Assembly: GCA_021734905.1 (NCBI GenBank)
Contig: JAIPIB010000002.1
Location: forward strand, 117,884 to 181,883
Direction of reading: 5' to 3'
DNA from: Minisyncoccota bacterium
GTDB taxonomy: Bacteria; Patescibacteria; Paceibacteria; UBA9973; UBA918
Length of the DNA: 64,000 bases
Every line of letters starts with the position of its first letter. Positions within the stretch are counted from its first letter, which is position 1. The notes under the pieces were generated by a model. That model was not told where the DNA came from, did no database searches, and saw only the letters and a program-made list of their open reading frames with translations. Of the stretch, positions 24,813 to 32,458 are shown in pieces. The position numbers and the translations under genes were made by a program.

Positions 24813-24860
24813 ATTTTCATAAACTTAAATTATTTACTTTATTTTACACCAAAACCAAAA

Positions 24861-24889
24861 TAGACAATACATTCATATCATTGTATTTT
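24861..24889 (+). promoter_or_regulatory. Promoter of the HD-hydrolase gene
   Basis: TAGACA (24861-24866), a 17-nt spacer and TATTTT (24884-24889). A GGGGG Shine-Dalgarno at 24910-24914 precedes the ATG at 24919. Confidence 0.6.
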
Positions 24890-24918
24890 ATGTATGGACA
24901 AAAACAACTGGGGGTCAT

Positions 24919-25560
24919 ATGGATCTACGTGCGCGCTGGAAACAGCTATGGACTGAGGTAGCTGCAGCAAATAGCTCAAGTGTTGATCTGGCCTTTGCCC
25001 GAATCCTCACTAAATATAACGAGCCTCACCGTGCTTATCACACCTTGAAGCATATCGAAGATTGCCTTACTCTTTTCGACAAGTTCAAACATCTTGCAGC
25101 AGATACACAAGTAGTAGAAGCTGCTATATGGTGGCAAGATCTGATTTACGACACGAAAGACACTCAGACTAACGAGAGCCGAAGTGCGTCTGTGGCAGAA
25201 GTCGACATGAACCTAATTGGGTGCTCCTCAGCCTTTCAAAGACACGTTGTCGATTCAATTCTCGCTACTAAGCATGATCATGAGGTAGCGACCGATAATC
25301 AGCGACTACTTCTTGATATTGATCTGCATACACTCGGTGTCTCTACGCAGAAGTACAAGCAATATGTGACCGCCATTCGAAAGGAGTATGACTGGGTTCC
25401 ATGGGATGAATATGCGCAGGGGCGAGTAAAGGTGTTACAAGGTTTTCTCAGTCGTGAAAACATTTTTCAACACCCTGCTCTTCGAAAGAAATACGAAGGA
25501 CAAGCCAGATTCAATATTCGCCGTGAAATCCGTTTTCTTCAGCGCGAAAAAGCACCGTGA
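24919..25560 (+). CDS. Predicted HD-superfamily metal-dependent phosphohydrolase
   Basis: Cytosolic HD-type hydrolase of the COG4339-like group, substrate unknown. Visible motifs are EPHRAYHTLKHIEDCL (first His ligands, residues 35-50), AAIWWQDLIYD (the HD pair is altered here: family members usually have WFHD, this one has WWQD) and NESRSASVAEVDMNLIG. Then come LATKHDHE and LLLDIDLHTLG, with the Asp-Ile-Asp typical of the family. Replacement of the motif His by Gln could weaken metal binding. It has a private promoter, a strong Shine-Dalgarno and a terminator, so it is monocistronic. Confidence 0.82.
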   Translation: MDLRARWKQLWTEVAAANSSSVDLAFARILTKYNEPHRAYHTLKHIEDCLTLFDKFKHLAADTQVVEAAIWWQDLIYDTKDTQTNESRSASVAEVDMNLIGCSSAFQRHVVDSILATKHDHEVATDNQRLLLDIDLHTLGVSTQKYKQYVTAIRKEYDWVPWDEYAQGRVKVLQGFLSRENIFQHPALRKKYEGQARFNIRREIRFLQREKAP

Positions 25561-25590
25561 GGTTCATTTTATTAGTTCTTTGTTTCCTCC

Positions 25591-25637
25591 CTGCCCTACA
25601 GAGCCACATGCTTCTGTAGGGCAGTTTTTTATTCCAG
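25591..25637 (+). terminator. Terminator of the HD-hydrolase gene
   Basis: Perfect 12-bp stem CTGCCCTACAGA/TCTGTAGGGCAG followed by TTTTTTATT. Confidence 0.92.
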
Positions 25638-25711
25638 ACAAATTCGAACATTAATCCGCAGGGGTGTAGTAAATCAAAAATAACTTTCCTTAAGGATTCT
25701 TCCAAAGAGAA

Positions 25712-28054
25712 TTACAGACCTTTTTCCTCAATACGATTTCCTACGTTAGATACTGCAGAAGGTGTGTCTGATTTAATACGTTTTACTAACTCAAATGTCC
25801 ATGCGTCATACACCTCAACCTCATTTGCTGTCTGTGACACCACATACACAAACTTACCATCGTTAGTAAATTCTGGATGCCATGAACTCTCCCCTTCGAC
25901 CGGGCGAATCGTTTTAACGATTTCATCAGTCCGTGCGTCGATTACATAGATTTCATCATGGAATTCTCCAAATGCAGTCTCTGCCCAAACATATGGATAC
26001 TCTGGATTTTCAGCAAAAGAGCGGATGAATAAACCAGGACCAGCTGTTTTAATGTATGAAACCGGCTCCCAGGAATTTACATCAATTGAAGTTATGAGCC
26101 CTTCCCCGAGAGCTGGAATATATATTTTGTTTCCCCACATAGCGCCTGGGCCTGTATGCGGAGTTTTTCCAGTTTTTACCTCCTTCACCGGCTCCCAGGT
26201 ATCTGTATCCATGACCCAAACAGTATGTGAACCCATTGAAGCAACAATGTAATATTTCCCATCTGTGGTTAGAAAGGCATCATGAAGAGGAGTCTCATTA
26301 CTGCCAATATTCCAATGTTTAGCGATGACAGGAAAATCTGGTTTTGCTGTATCAATAATCCAGACACTATTCAGATCCTTCAGTGCAACAATCACCTTTT
26401 CTCCATCTTCAACCATTGCCCCGACTCGTGATTCAATTTCTTTTCCATTCATTTCACCAATTGTTGGTATTGTCTTTAAAATCTCCATCGAGACCGGGTC
26501 CACAATCACCACATTTCCTGGAATATAATTTCCAATAGCCAGATATTTTCCATCGTCAGTTAACGCAGTGCCTCGAGAGCTTTCACCTACACTTACTGAA
26601 ATCACTGGCTGAAGTGTATCAAGGTCTATTTTAGTCAACCATCCATCTCGAGCAATTATATACATATACTTAGCATCTTCGGAAAAAACTGATGTGTGCG
26701 GTTGAAAACCAATATCATGAATTCGTCCAAGCTCCATATGTGTCTTTCCATCAATAAAGAGTAATTTCTCAGGATCTTTTTCAACGACCACCAATATGTC
26801 GTGATTATCCCACGAGCCTTCATCCACAAAAAGTTCACGATATGGATTCAACGCAGTTTTTTTCTCGGCTGGATTACCAGAAAACATTGAAACTACGCCG
26901 TCATCAACACTTCCTATATGTGACTCCATCTGTCTTTCACTAATGCCCGCTCCGTGGTTTCGGTGATAATTTTTTGTTGCATCAGTACCACAGTTAAATG
27001 CTGCTGGATGTAATTTTGATTCTCTTGTCATATCAAAAACAAGATTATCAATACTAATCCAACAATCATCTTTTCTATTGTGTGAAGCTACTTCTTCCAT
27101 GGTAAATCCAAGCAAACCAATTTGATACGAACGAACGCGATCACTGACTCCTTCTTCCCTAATCTTTCGATAACTTTCTGTCGAATCTGCGCCACAAGAA
27201 TATACTTCAGGGAATTTTTCGGCTGCTGGACTAGCGTCATAGACGGCGCCATCAATAACAACCAAACAATCCTCAATATTACTATGCAGAGCAACCTCAC
27301 TATATGTATATGTCGTGTTCATTTCCTCAACAGAATTTTGGGTACCAGCATTATCTTGAATCTGTCTTGTCGCTGTTTGCTCTTCAAACATTTTTGTACC
27401 ACTTACAGAAAAAGCAGCAAAACAGATAAAGAGCGCAGTAATACCAACACTTGTTCTTTTTAGGAATTCAAGATTTTTTTGTGAACACGAGTGACGTGCG
27501 TTGTAATAAAATACAAAACCAACAACCAGCAGCGCGGCTAAGTACAAGGAAATTACATCTGTGTAATCTACAGCTATGCGATACATTGCATGATGTAAAA
27601 TGATAAATACCCACGAGACAACGGAGATTGTTTCACTCACGATCAAATGCGCGTTCAAATTCGATGAACTGGCCTCATCTCCAGCTCCAAAAGACTCCTT
27701 ATCCATTTGTTCACTTATTTTCGGTAAATGATAATACTGAAATACAAATGCATTGATTATCATTAGTGTTGCAATAGTCATGTCTGCATAGAAAATACCT
27801 AAACCAAGCATTGCTTCAGCAGATAACGTAAAGAGACCCACCCCTGCAAAGGCATATAAAATGATCCCGAACCAGACAACCTTACGCGACTGTACCAAGA
27901 TATGAAATTCATCAGCGGATACTTTTCTGTCCCGAATACTCGTCATGAAAAGAATGTTGCTCAATATTGCTGCTCCAGCAGCAATTGAAAGACCAAGCGA
28001 AAAGACCACGAGATAGACAAGGTGTAAATTAAAGACAGATAAAACTTCAGACAT
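25712..28054 (-). CDS. Membrane protein with two cytochrome b5-like domains and a cytochrome d1-type propeller
   Basis: A 780-residue fusion. Residues 10-220 hold about six membrane helices. Residues 250-310 and 316-385 are two cytochrome b5-like repeats. The second keeps its presumed axial histidines (LHPAAFNCGTDATKNYHRNH); the first has lost them (FPEVYSCGADST). Residues about 405-775 form a beta-propeller resembling the heme d1 domain of NirS, with FQPHTSVFSEDAKYMYIIAR (proximal-His region), PLHDAFLTTDGKYYIV and KTGKTPHTGPGAMW. The NirS distal His in YHPEPR is not evident (GKEIESRVGAM). No CxxCH cytochrome c motif is present. The propeller probably faces outward. Nitrite or other redox chemistry is only inferred, and no heme-synthesis genes are in the window. 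Confidence 0.8.
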   Translation of the reverse strand: MSEVLSVFNLHLVYLVVFSLGLSIAAGAAILSNILFMTSIRDRKVSADEFHILVQSRKVVWFGIILYAFAGVGLFTLSAEAMLGLGIFYADMTIATLMIINAFVFQYYHLPKISEQMDKESFGAGDEASSSNLNAHLIVSETISVVSWVFIILHHAMYRIAVDYTDVISLYLAALLVVGFVFYYNARHSCSQKNLEFLKRTSVGITALFICFAAFSVSGTKMFEEQTATRQIQDNAGTQNSVEEMNTTYTYSEVALHSNIEDCLVVIDGAVYDASPAAEKFPEVYSCGADSTESYRKIREEGVSDRVRSYQIGLLGFTMEEVASHNRKDDCWISIDNLVFDMTRESKLHPAAFNCGTDATKNYHRNHGAGISERQMESHIGSVDDGVVSMFSGNPAEKKTALNPYRELFVDEGSWDNHDILVVVEKDPEKLLFIDGKTHMELGRIHDIGFQPHTSVFSEDAKYMYIIARDGWLTKIDLDTLQPVISVSVGESSRGTALTDDGKYLAIGNYIPGNVVIVDPVSMEILKTIPTIGEMNGKEIESRVGAMVEDGEKVIVALKDLNSVWIIDTAKPDFPVIAKHWNIGSNETPLHDAFLTTDGKYYIVASMGSHTVWVMDTDTWEPVKEVKTGKTPHTGPGAMWGNKIYIPALGEGLITSIDVNSWEPVSYIKTAGPGLFIRSFAENPEYPYVWAETAFGEFHDEIYVIDARTDEIVKTIRPVEGESSWHPEFTNDGKFVYVVSQTANEVEVYDAWTFELVKRIKSDTPSAVSNVGNRIEEKGL

Positions 28055-28229
28055 AATGTAAAATCAAATATTGATAAGTATCTATACCTTTAATAGTACA
28101 TGAGCACCACTTCTCATTTTGCGTATTTACTCACACCTTAGTAAAAAATTTATATTTTTGATAAACAAATCAAAAACACCGTCCGGAGCTAGAGTTATCG
28201 AGCGCACTCAAAAAATCACTATACTTTAG

Positions 28230-29396
28230 CTATACCCCAGCAGCGCGACTAATTCTTTCACCAAGAATATTCATGAGTAACGGACTCACAAGCACCGTTA
28301 TAACACTCAGGGTAACGAGTGATGTGAGTAACACCTGATCAATAAGACCAAGTGCAAATGCAGCAAAACCTGTTGCCAAAGTAGTTGATAGTTGAGGAAT
28401 TGATGTAATTGCAAATAGCAAAGCTTCATCTCTTGAAAATCCAACCATCTTCCCTGCCATCCAGCCACTGACAAATTTAGAAATAACAGAACCTAGCACC
28501 ACAAAGGTAACAACCATCCAAGCCCCGCTTACCTCAGAGAAAATAGTTATGTCAGTCTGAAGACCCATAACAATAAAAAAAGTTGGTATAAAGATCCCGT
28601 AACTTATCGTTCGTATTTTTTCCTTTAAGGCAGGTGTCTTAATTGACCCAGCTAATATCAACCCTGAAAAGAATCCTGCAACAATTGGATGGAGTCCTAG
28701 GAGTTCAAACACCATTACAGTGCCGATCAGTATTAAAAATGTTGAGCGAAACTCAAGCTGGAAAAGATCCGGTCGACCATCAACTATTTGAACAAAAAAG
28801 TCTCGAATTTTTGGAATGAAAAATCGTAATGAGATCAAAGCGACAAGTAACAATGGGTAGAATAAGTACAAAGGCAAAGAAGTTACTGGACTAACATTCT
28901 GCAAAATAAGTGAGAGTACAATCAAGCTCGCCACATCCTGGATAACTGTAGTCATAATCACCGATTGGCCTAATTGTGTATGTAGAAGTTTATGCGTTTC
29001 TAGTGACGGGATTACAACCGCAATTGACGAAGAGATAAACACAACACCGAGAACTAATGAGGTCATAAGACCATACCCGAGAGCCATACCAATCCCTACC
29101 CCAATCACGAACGGGACAGCTCCGTTAATAAATGCTAAAAGAAAAAGCTTACCACCAAAACCATTGAAATTTGAAAACTTAGTTTCAAGTCCAGCCATGA
29201 ACATAAGAAATATAAGACCAATTTGTCCAATGAATTCAATCGTCGGGTTGATAGTAAGTAAGTTGAATGCATTTGGGCCAAGTATAATGCCACCGATAAT
29301 CAAAGCAACTACCCATGGAATATGGGTACGCCTTGAGAGCATTGAAAAAAATACACCGGCGAACAGGGCAAGAAAAAATGGGTAAAATTCAGTCAT
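28230..29396 (-). CDS. Kef/NapA-type (CPA2) cation-proton antiporter
   Basis: Membrane antiporter exchanging Na+ or K+ for H+. The 388 residues hold about 11-13 helices with the CPA2 pattern: GGIILGPNAFNLL near the start, FLMFMAGLETKF (the acidic residue of the family), ISSSIAVVIPSLE and VIQDVASLIVLSLIL, in which the Asp lies at the ion site. There is no cytoplasmic RCK/TrkA-N domain, so regulation by nucleotides is unlikely. TATACT (29404-29409, minus) ends 7 nt before the ATG with no Shine-Dalgarno. It lies upstream of the cytochrome fusion gene, 175 bp away on the same strand. Confidence 0.92.
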   Translation of the reverse strand: MTEFYPFFLALFAGVFFSMLSRRTHIPWVVALIIGGIILGPNAFNLLTINPTIEFIGQIGLIFLMFMAGLETKFSNFNGFGGKLFLLAFINGAVPFVIGVGIGMALGYGLMTSLVLGVVFISSSIAVVIPSLETHKLLHTQLGQSVIMTTVIQDVASLIVLSLILQNVSPVTSLPLYLFYPLLLVALISLRFFIPKIRDFFVQIVDGRPDLFQLEFRSTFLILIGTVMVFELLGLHPIVAGFFSGLILAGSIKTPALKEKIRTISYGIFIPTFFIVMGLQTDITIFSEVSGAWMVVTFVVLGSVISKFVSGWMAGKMVGFSRDEALLFAITSIPQLSTTLATGFAAFALGLIDQVLLTSLVTLSVITVLVSPLLMNILGERISRAAGV

Positions 29397-29573
29397 GCTT
29401 CATAGTATAGCAGAAGTAATTTTTGCAAACTCATTACACTGTTTATTCTAGAAGTATTAATTCACTGAATATTATGTGTATTCTTCATCGTTACTGCCGA
29501 GTACTTAACGAACAAATGACTGCATCCATTTAAAAACAAATGATACTAGGTCGTAATTTGATAAACTATATCC

Positions 29574-29822
29574 ATGACGAAGAAAATTTCTACAGGTGTT
29601 GTACATACAGTTCCGTCTGACTTGCGGAAAGTTTTCACCAGTTCACCAGAGACAACTATGCTATGGAATGCCCTCACACCACTTGCGCGTAACGAATGGA
29701 TTTGTTGGGTTATTTCAGTCAAAAAACCGGAAACAAGAAAAAAGCATATTGAGCGATTATGTACTGATATCAACAAAGGCAAGCGACGACCTTGTTGTTG
29801 GCCAGGGTGTCCTCACCGATGA
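29574..29822 (+). CDS. YdeI/OmpD-associated family protein, minimal
   Basis: 82 residues. Strong family signature: PSDLRKVFTSSPETTMLWNA, LTPLARNEWICWVISVKKPE, and the C-terminal GKRRPCCWPGCPHR. Longer relatives carry a second domain, and some are described as bacteriocin-protection or stress-linked, but the biochemical role is unknown. Cys-rich PCCWPGC could bind a metal. No Shine-Dalgarno is seen, and a TATAT-like box lies just before the ATG. Confidence 0.85.
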   Translation: MTKKISTGVVHTVPSDLRKVFTSSPETTMLWNALTPLARNEWICWVISVKKPETRKKHIERLCTDINKGKRRPCCWPGCPHR

Positions 29823-29918
29823 AAACTTTTTAAGCAAAAACCTAACGCTACTCATATACAGAATAAATCCCCTCTTACGAGGAATTTTTAGTAAAAAGAT
29901 TTATGGTTCCCTGCAATC

Positions 29919-30059
29919 TTATTTCTTGTTGATAGCTGACTCAACAATTTCTCTTGGAAGTGCTGCACTTGCCAACAGAGCATCCCTTACTGCCTTGCCT
30001 GCATCTTCGCCAATCCTAAACATGGGTTTGTGCGTTTCAGGTGGGGATGCAAGGTCCAT
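29919..30059 (-). CDS. Possible small ORF, unknown
   Basis: 46 residues from ATG 30057-30059, beginning MDLASPPETHKPMFRIGEDA and ending REIVESAINKK. Composition is protein-like, with a predicted helix over GKAVRDALLASAALPREIV, but there is no Shine-Dalgarno and no known family. It fills most of the otherwise empty space between the YdeI-like gene and the Gln-rich gene. Confidence 0.35.
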   Translation of the reverse strand: MDLASPPETHKPMFRIGEDAGKAVRDALLASAALPREIVESAINKK

Positions 30060-30096
30060 ACTTGATTATTCTAAAATTTAGTGCTTAATTAAATGC

Positions 30097-30119
30097 AACC
30101 TAAACATTTTGTTTAGGTT
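30097..30119 (+). promoter_or_regulatory. Leader hairpin before the Gln-rich secreted protein
   Basis: AACCTAAAC/GTTTAGGTT with an ATTTT loop, followed by CTTTTG and then the Shine-Dalgarno GAAGGAG. It could be the terminator of an upstream transcript or an attenuator for the gene that follows. Confidence 0.5.
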
Positions 30120-30137
30120 CTTTTGAAGGAGTCCATC

Positions 30138-30437
30138 ATGCTAAAGTCGTCAGGTGTAGTTCTTTTTTGTATCACCTTACTTTGGGGTACTGCTCATGCG
30201 CAAAACTCTTGGAATATGCCGCAACGGCAGTACATTCAGCCAAATGCGGGAGCTACACAAATGTACCCACAACAACACTACGCTGTACCAACATACCAAC
30301 AACACCAGCAACAGTGGCGCCAGCACCAACAGCAGTTTGTGCCGCAACAGCAGTACATTCAGCCAAATGCTGGAGCAACCCAAGTGTACCCGCAACAATA
30401 CCAGTCCGCCCCACGTGTGTACTACTATCGGCGCTAA
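30138..30437 (+). CDS. Secreted Gln-rich protein with an internal repeat
   Basis: 99 residues from ATG 30138, preceded by GAAGGAG 6 nt upstream; an in-frame TTG at 30123 overlaps that site and is rejected. A signal peptide covers residues 1-21 (SGVVLFCITLLWGTAHA, cut before QN). The mature part is Gln-, Tyr- and Pro-rich with two copies of QYIQPNAGATQ[MV]YPQQ separated by a Gln/His stretch, ending RVYYYRR. The family is unknown. It may be a low-complexity envelope or extracellular polymer, or a metal-binding His/Gln sequence. A 19-bp hairpin lies downstream. Confidence 0.7.
   Translation: MLKSSGVVLFCITLLWGTAHAQNSWNMPQRQYIQPNAGATQMYPQQHYAVPTYQQHQQQWRQHQQQFVPQQQYIQPNAGATQVYPQQYQSAPRVYYYRR
30218..30277 (+). 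repeat. In-gene repeat, copy 1 (about 60 bp)
   Basis: Near-identical to 30341-30400; it encodes PQRQYIQPNAGATQMYPQQ. The unit period is 123 bp. Confidence 0.85.
30341..30400 (+). repeat. In-gene repeat, copy 2 (about 60 bp)
   Basis: Second copy, encoding PQQQYIQPNAGATQVYPQQ, with only a few base changes from 30218-30277. Confidence 0.85.
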
Positions 30438-30503
30438 TCTCGCACCAGCTCCACAGCTTGAAGACAGTTTCGTCTTCCTTGCCGGAGCTGTTTTCTTTTC
30501 AAC

Positions 30504-30546
30504 ATTGATTCCTTGACCGAGGACTTGCCTCGGTCAAGGAATCAAT
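30504..30546. repeat. Perfect 19-bp-arm hairpin, shares core with one inside prmC
   Basis: Arms 30504-30522 and 30528-30546, 5-nt loop ACTTG. The 23-nt core TGACCGAGG-ACTTG-CCTCGGTCA recurs with one change at 54723-54745 inside a coding region. Here it probably acts as the terminator of the Gln-rich gene, although the T run is weak. Confidence 0.8.
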
Positions 30547-30587
30547 CAAAATATTTTTTACTAAAAAATAGAAGGCCGGTTGGTAAT

Positions 30588-30616
30588 TTGCATGAAACTA
30601 CTTCGTGGGATATAAC
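30588..30616 (+). promoter_or_regulatory. Promoter of the 30680 gene
   Basis: TTGCAT (30588-30593), a 17-nt spacer and TATAAC (30611-30616). AAGGAG follows in the leader, 10 nt before the GTG start. Confidence 0.6.
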
Positions 30617-30679
30617 TGCACTAGGTAGAGTAGATATATTTGCTCTTTTTAGACTCTAGATCACGCAAGGAGACGCATT

Positions 30680-31324
30680 GTGACCAAACCAAAGACGTTA
30701 CCCACAGCAAGTCAGTTCACCGGATTCGCACAAGCTCTCTTGAGACGTGGTTTTCAAGAAATACACCCCACCAGCTTTAAAAGAGACCTGGAGAGACTTG
30801 GACTTACTCCTCCTACACCACGAAGAGGAAGAGAGACGGGCTTCATTTTTTCCAAAAATGGGCTCCAGGTGGTTGTCTGGACGACATTCCTTGAAGCAGA
30901 GGACCAGGCACGAGAAAAAGACGCCGGCTGGGTTCTGATCAAAGACGGCGACGAACGGTGTTACTTCAAATTAGTGCCACGAACTAAGTATTATCTTCAC
31001 AACCTTCTTGGACACGCATCTGCTGCAAAATGCCGAATTGAAGCGAGGCCATTGTGCCTAATCTGTGGGCAACTCATGAAGATCACCACAGGAAGAGGTT
31101 TGAAGTCACGTTACTGGTCGTGCAAAAATCCTGATGCTCACAGAAAGACAGTGAATTTGCCGTGGGATCATGGACTGCAGCAAGAAGTCCTTGATTTTTT
31201 GAAACCATTCCGTGATCGACGGACTCGCTATCAAAAGACTCTTCGAAAAAATGGCGGTAAACCAGGGACTGCAATGTTCAGAAGAAAGGGTTGGCGCGTA
31301 AATCGTCCAGAAAATAAAGTCTAG
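30680..31324 (+). CDS. Unknown basic protein with a partial zinc-finger motif
   Basis: 214 residues, GTG start at 30680 chosen because AAGGAG lies about 9 nt upstream. The N-terminal half (FTGFAQALLRRGFQEIHPTS, GFIFSKNGLQVVVWTTFLEA) looks like a small alpha/beta domain resembling nuclease- or restriction-type folds, without a certain motif. The C-terminal half has CLICGQLMKITTGRGLKSRY followed by WSCKNPDAH, a C-x2-C...C...H pattern like topoisomerase-type zinc fingers, then a strongly basic tail. DNA or RNA binding is likely. It has a private promoter and terminator. I cannot assign a function. Confidence 0.65.
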   Translation: MTKPKTLPTASQFTGFAQALLRRGFQEIHPTSFKRDLERLGLTPPTPRRGRETGFIFSKNGLQVVVWTTFLEAEDQAREKDAGWVLIKDGDERCYFKLVPRTKYYLHNLLGHASAAKCRIEARPLCLICGQLMKITTGRGLKSRYWSCKNPDAHRKTVNLPWDHGLQQEVLDFLKPFRDRRTRYQKTLRKNGGKPGTAMFRRKGWRVNRPENKV

Positions 31325-31355
31325 CGTGCACACCCAGAGATAAGCTCCACAAACA

Positions 31356-31385
31356 AAAAAGCCCTGTTTGATACAGGGCTTTTTC
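31356..31385 (+). terminator. Terminator of the 30680 gene
   Basis: AAAAAGCCCTGT/ACAGGGCTTTTT stem, 5-nt loop, T-rich end. Also usable on the minus strand. Confidence 0.9.
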
Positions 31386-31493
31386 TTTGCAGATCTTCTT
31401 GTACTTTTCTACATTAAACTGTCGACGGGGTTATTTCTTTTTCTTTGCAACTTTTTTCTTCGCTGAAACTTTTGTCTTTACTATTTTTGGCTT

Positions 31494-32015
31494 TCATACC
31501 TTCTTAACTGGTTCCTCAGCAGAAGTAATTTCTGTATCTACTATAGTCATTATAGTCTCAGACTTTCCTTTGTCAGCAAGAAGCTCAAGGATTCGGTCAA
31601 TCTTCATCTCAAGTTTCTCAATTTTCATTTTGATTTCACTACCCCCTCCACATTTTGATACTTCAGTCGGTTGCCGGTATGTGTGTGAATCGTCACGCCG
31701 CTGTCTAGAATCTTTTGAAAAATTTCCACCTTGTTGTCTATCGTTACTAAAATCATGACTGTCTTTTTTACTCGTGTTCATGAAACAATCACGGCAGTAA
31801 ACTGGCTTATCGCTTGATGGACGAAATGGCACTTCACAACTTTTTTTGCATGAAGAACAGGTAGCTGGAAAAAGGTCTGAACTTCCACCCGAGCCTCCTC
31901 GTTTATCATGTCCTCTACCAAACTTCCCTCCAGATTTTCTATCACCACCAAATTTTGGGCGTCCTCCAAAACCATCGCCTCCCTTTCGGAAACCCTCCTT
32001 TTTGAAATTTTTCAT
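31494..32015 (-). CDS. CxxC-x17-CxxC zinc-ribbon protein with in-frame TGA before a lysine-rich tail
   Basis: 173 residues to the TGA at 31494-31496. A Gly/Arg/Lys-rich N-terminus (residues 1-47) is typical of RNA-binding regions. A zinc ribbon follows (CSSC, exactly 17 residues, then CRDC; about 53-77). A linker and a C-terminal coiled coil (EIKMKIEKLEMKIDRILELL) complete it. After the TGA the same frame continues for 20 residues (KPKIVKTKVSAKKKVAKKKK) to a TAA at 31431, a typical tail for such proteins. The stop is therefore a recent nonsense mutation, a readthrough site or a sequence error. TATAAT (32025-32030, minus) ends 9 nt before the ATG. It is divergent from the HxlR operon. Confidence 0.85.
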   Translation of the reverse strand: MKNFKKEGFRKGGDGFGGRPKFGGDRKSGGKFGRGHDKRGGSGGSSDLFPATCSSCKKSCEVPFRPSSDKPVYCRDCFMNTSKKDSHDFSNDRQQGGNFSKDSRQRRDDSHTYRQPTEVSKCGGGSEIKMKIEKLEMKIDRILELLADKGKSETIMTIVDTEITSAEEPVKKV

Positions 32016-32071
32016 TATGCTTATATTATATCATAAATATCATTATTATGCAAGTTTATCACTCCCCACCA

Positions 32072-32112
32072 AGAGATGCCTGAACTTTACATTGTAAAGT
32101 TCAGGCATCTCT
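32072..32112. promoter_or_regulatory. Perfect 19-bp-arm palindrome in the HxlR promoter (candidate operator)
   Basis: Arms 32072-32090 and 32094-32112, loop ATT. The right half contains the -35 box (TTGTAA at 32092-32097) of the HxlR promoter and stops 2 nt before the -10. This is the position expected for an autoregulatory operator, also able to act on the divergent zinc-ribbon gene. Confidence 0.7.
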
Positions 32113-32120
32113 GGTATATT
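32092..32120 (+). promoter_or_regulatory. Promoter of the HxlR-RND operon
   Basis: TTGTAA, a 17-nt spacer and TATATT (32115-32120). The -10 ends 8 nt before the ATG at 32129, predicting a leaderless mRNA. Confidence 0.75.
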
Positions 32121-32128
32121 CCCCCTGT

Positions 32129-32431
32129 ATGACACGCAGGACAAAGCACACATGCCCAATTACGAAGGTAATTACTCTTCTTTCAGATCGTTGGACAATG
32201 TTTATAATGAGCGCACTTATTGAAGAACCAAAGAGATTTTCCGAGCTTGAGAAGTGGCTTGAACAAATTTCTTCACGGACACTAACGCTTAAACTAAAAA
32301 AACTTGTTGAGGAGGGTTTTGTACAAAAATCAGATTCCGGGGTTTACAGTCTTACAAAAAAGGGGCAAGGCTTAAGAATAGTCGTGCGCGCAATGAAGAA
32401 GTATAACGACCTGTACCTACGATTTCAGTAA
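32129..32431 (+). CDS. HxlR-family winged-helix regulator
   Basis: Transcription factor of 100 residues, often redox- or ligand-responsive. The family pattern is clear: CPITKVITLLSDRWTMFIMS (residues 9-28, with the conserved N-terminal Cys), PKRFSELEKWLEQISSRTLT, and KLKKLVEEGFVQKSDSGVYS. It starts the operon with the RND adaptor (27 nt on) and pump, and lies beside a perfect palindrome in its own promoter. It probably controls this efflux system; the ligand is unknown. The conserved Cys9 could sense oxidants or electrophiles. Confidence 0.92.
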   Translation: MTRRTKHTCPITKVITLLSDRWTMFIMSALIEEPKRFSELEKWLEQISSRTLTLKLKKLVEEGFVQKSDSGVYSLTKKGQGLRIVVRAMKKYNDLYLRFQ

Positions 32432-32458
32432 ATGAATTATTAATATTATCTTTTACAT

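Noticed and set aside
30218..30400. CRISPR-like repeat
   Set aside because: Only two copies, both inside a reading frame and encoding a protein repeat.
31431..32015. Genetic code with TGA as glycine or other amino acid
   Set aside because: TGA is a plain stop for other genes here (e.g. the genes ending 25560 and 29822), and core proteins end at their usual lengths.
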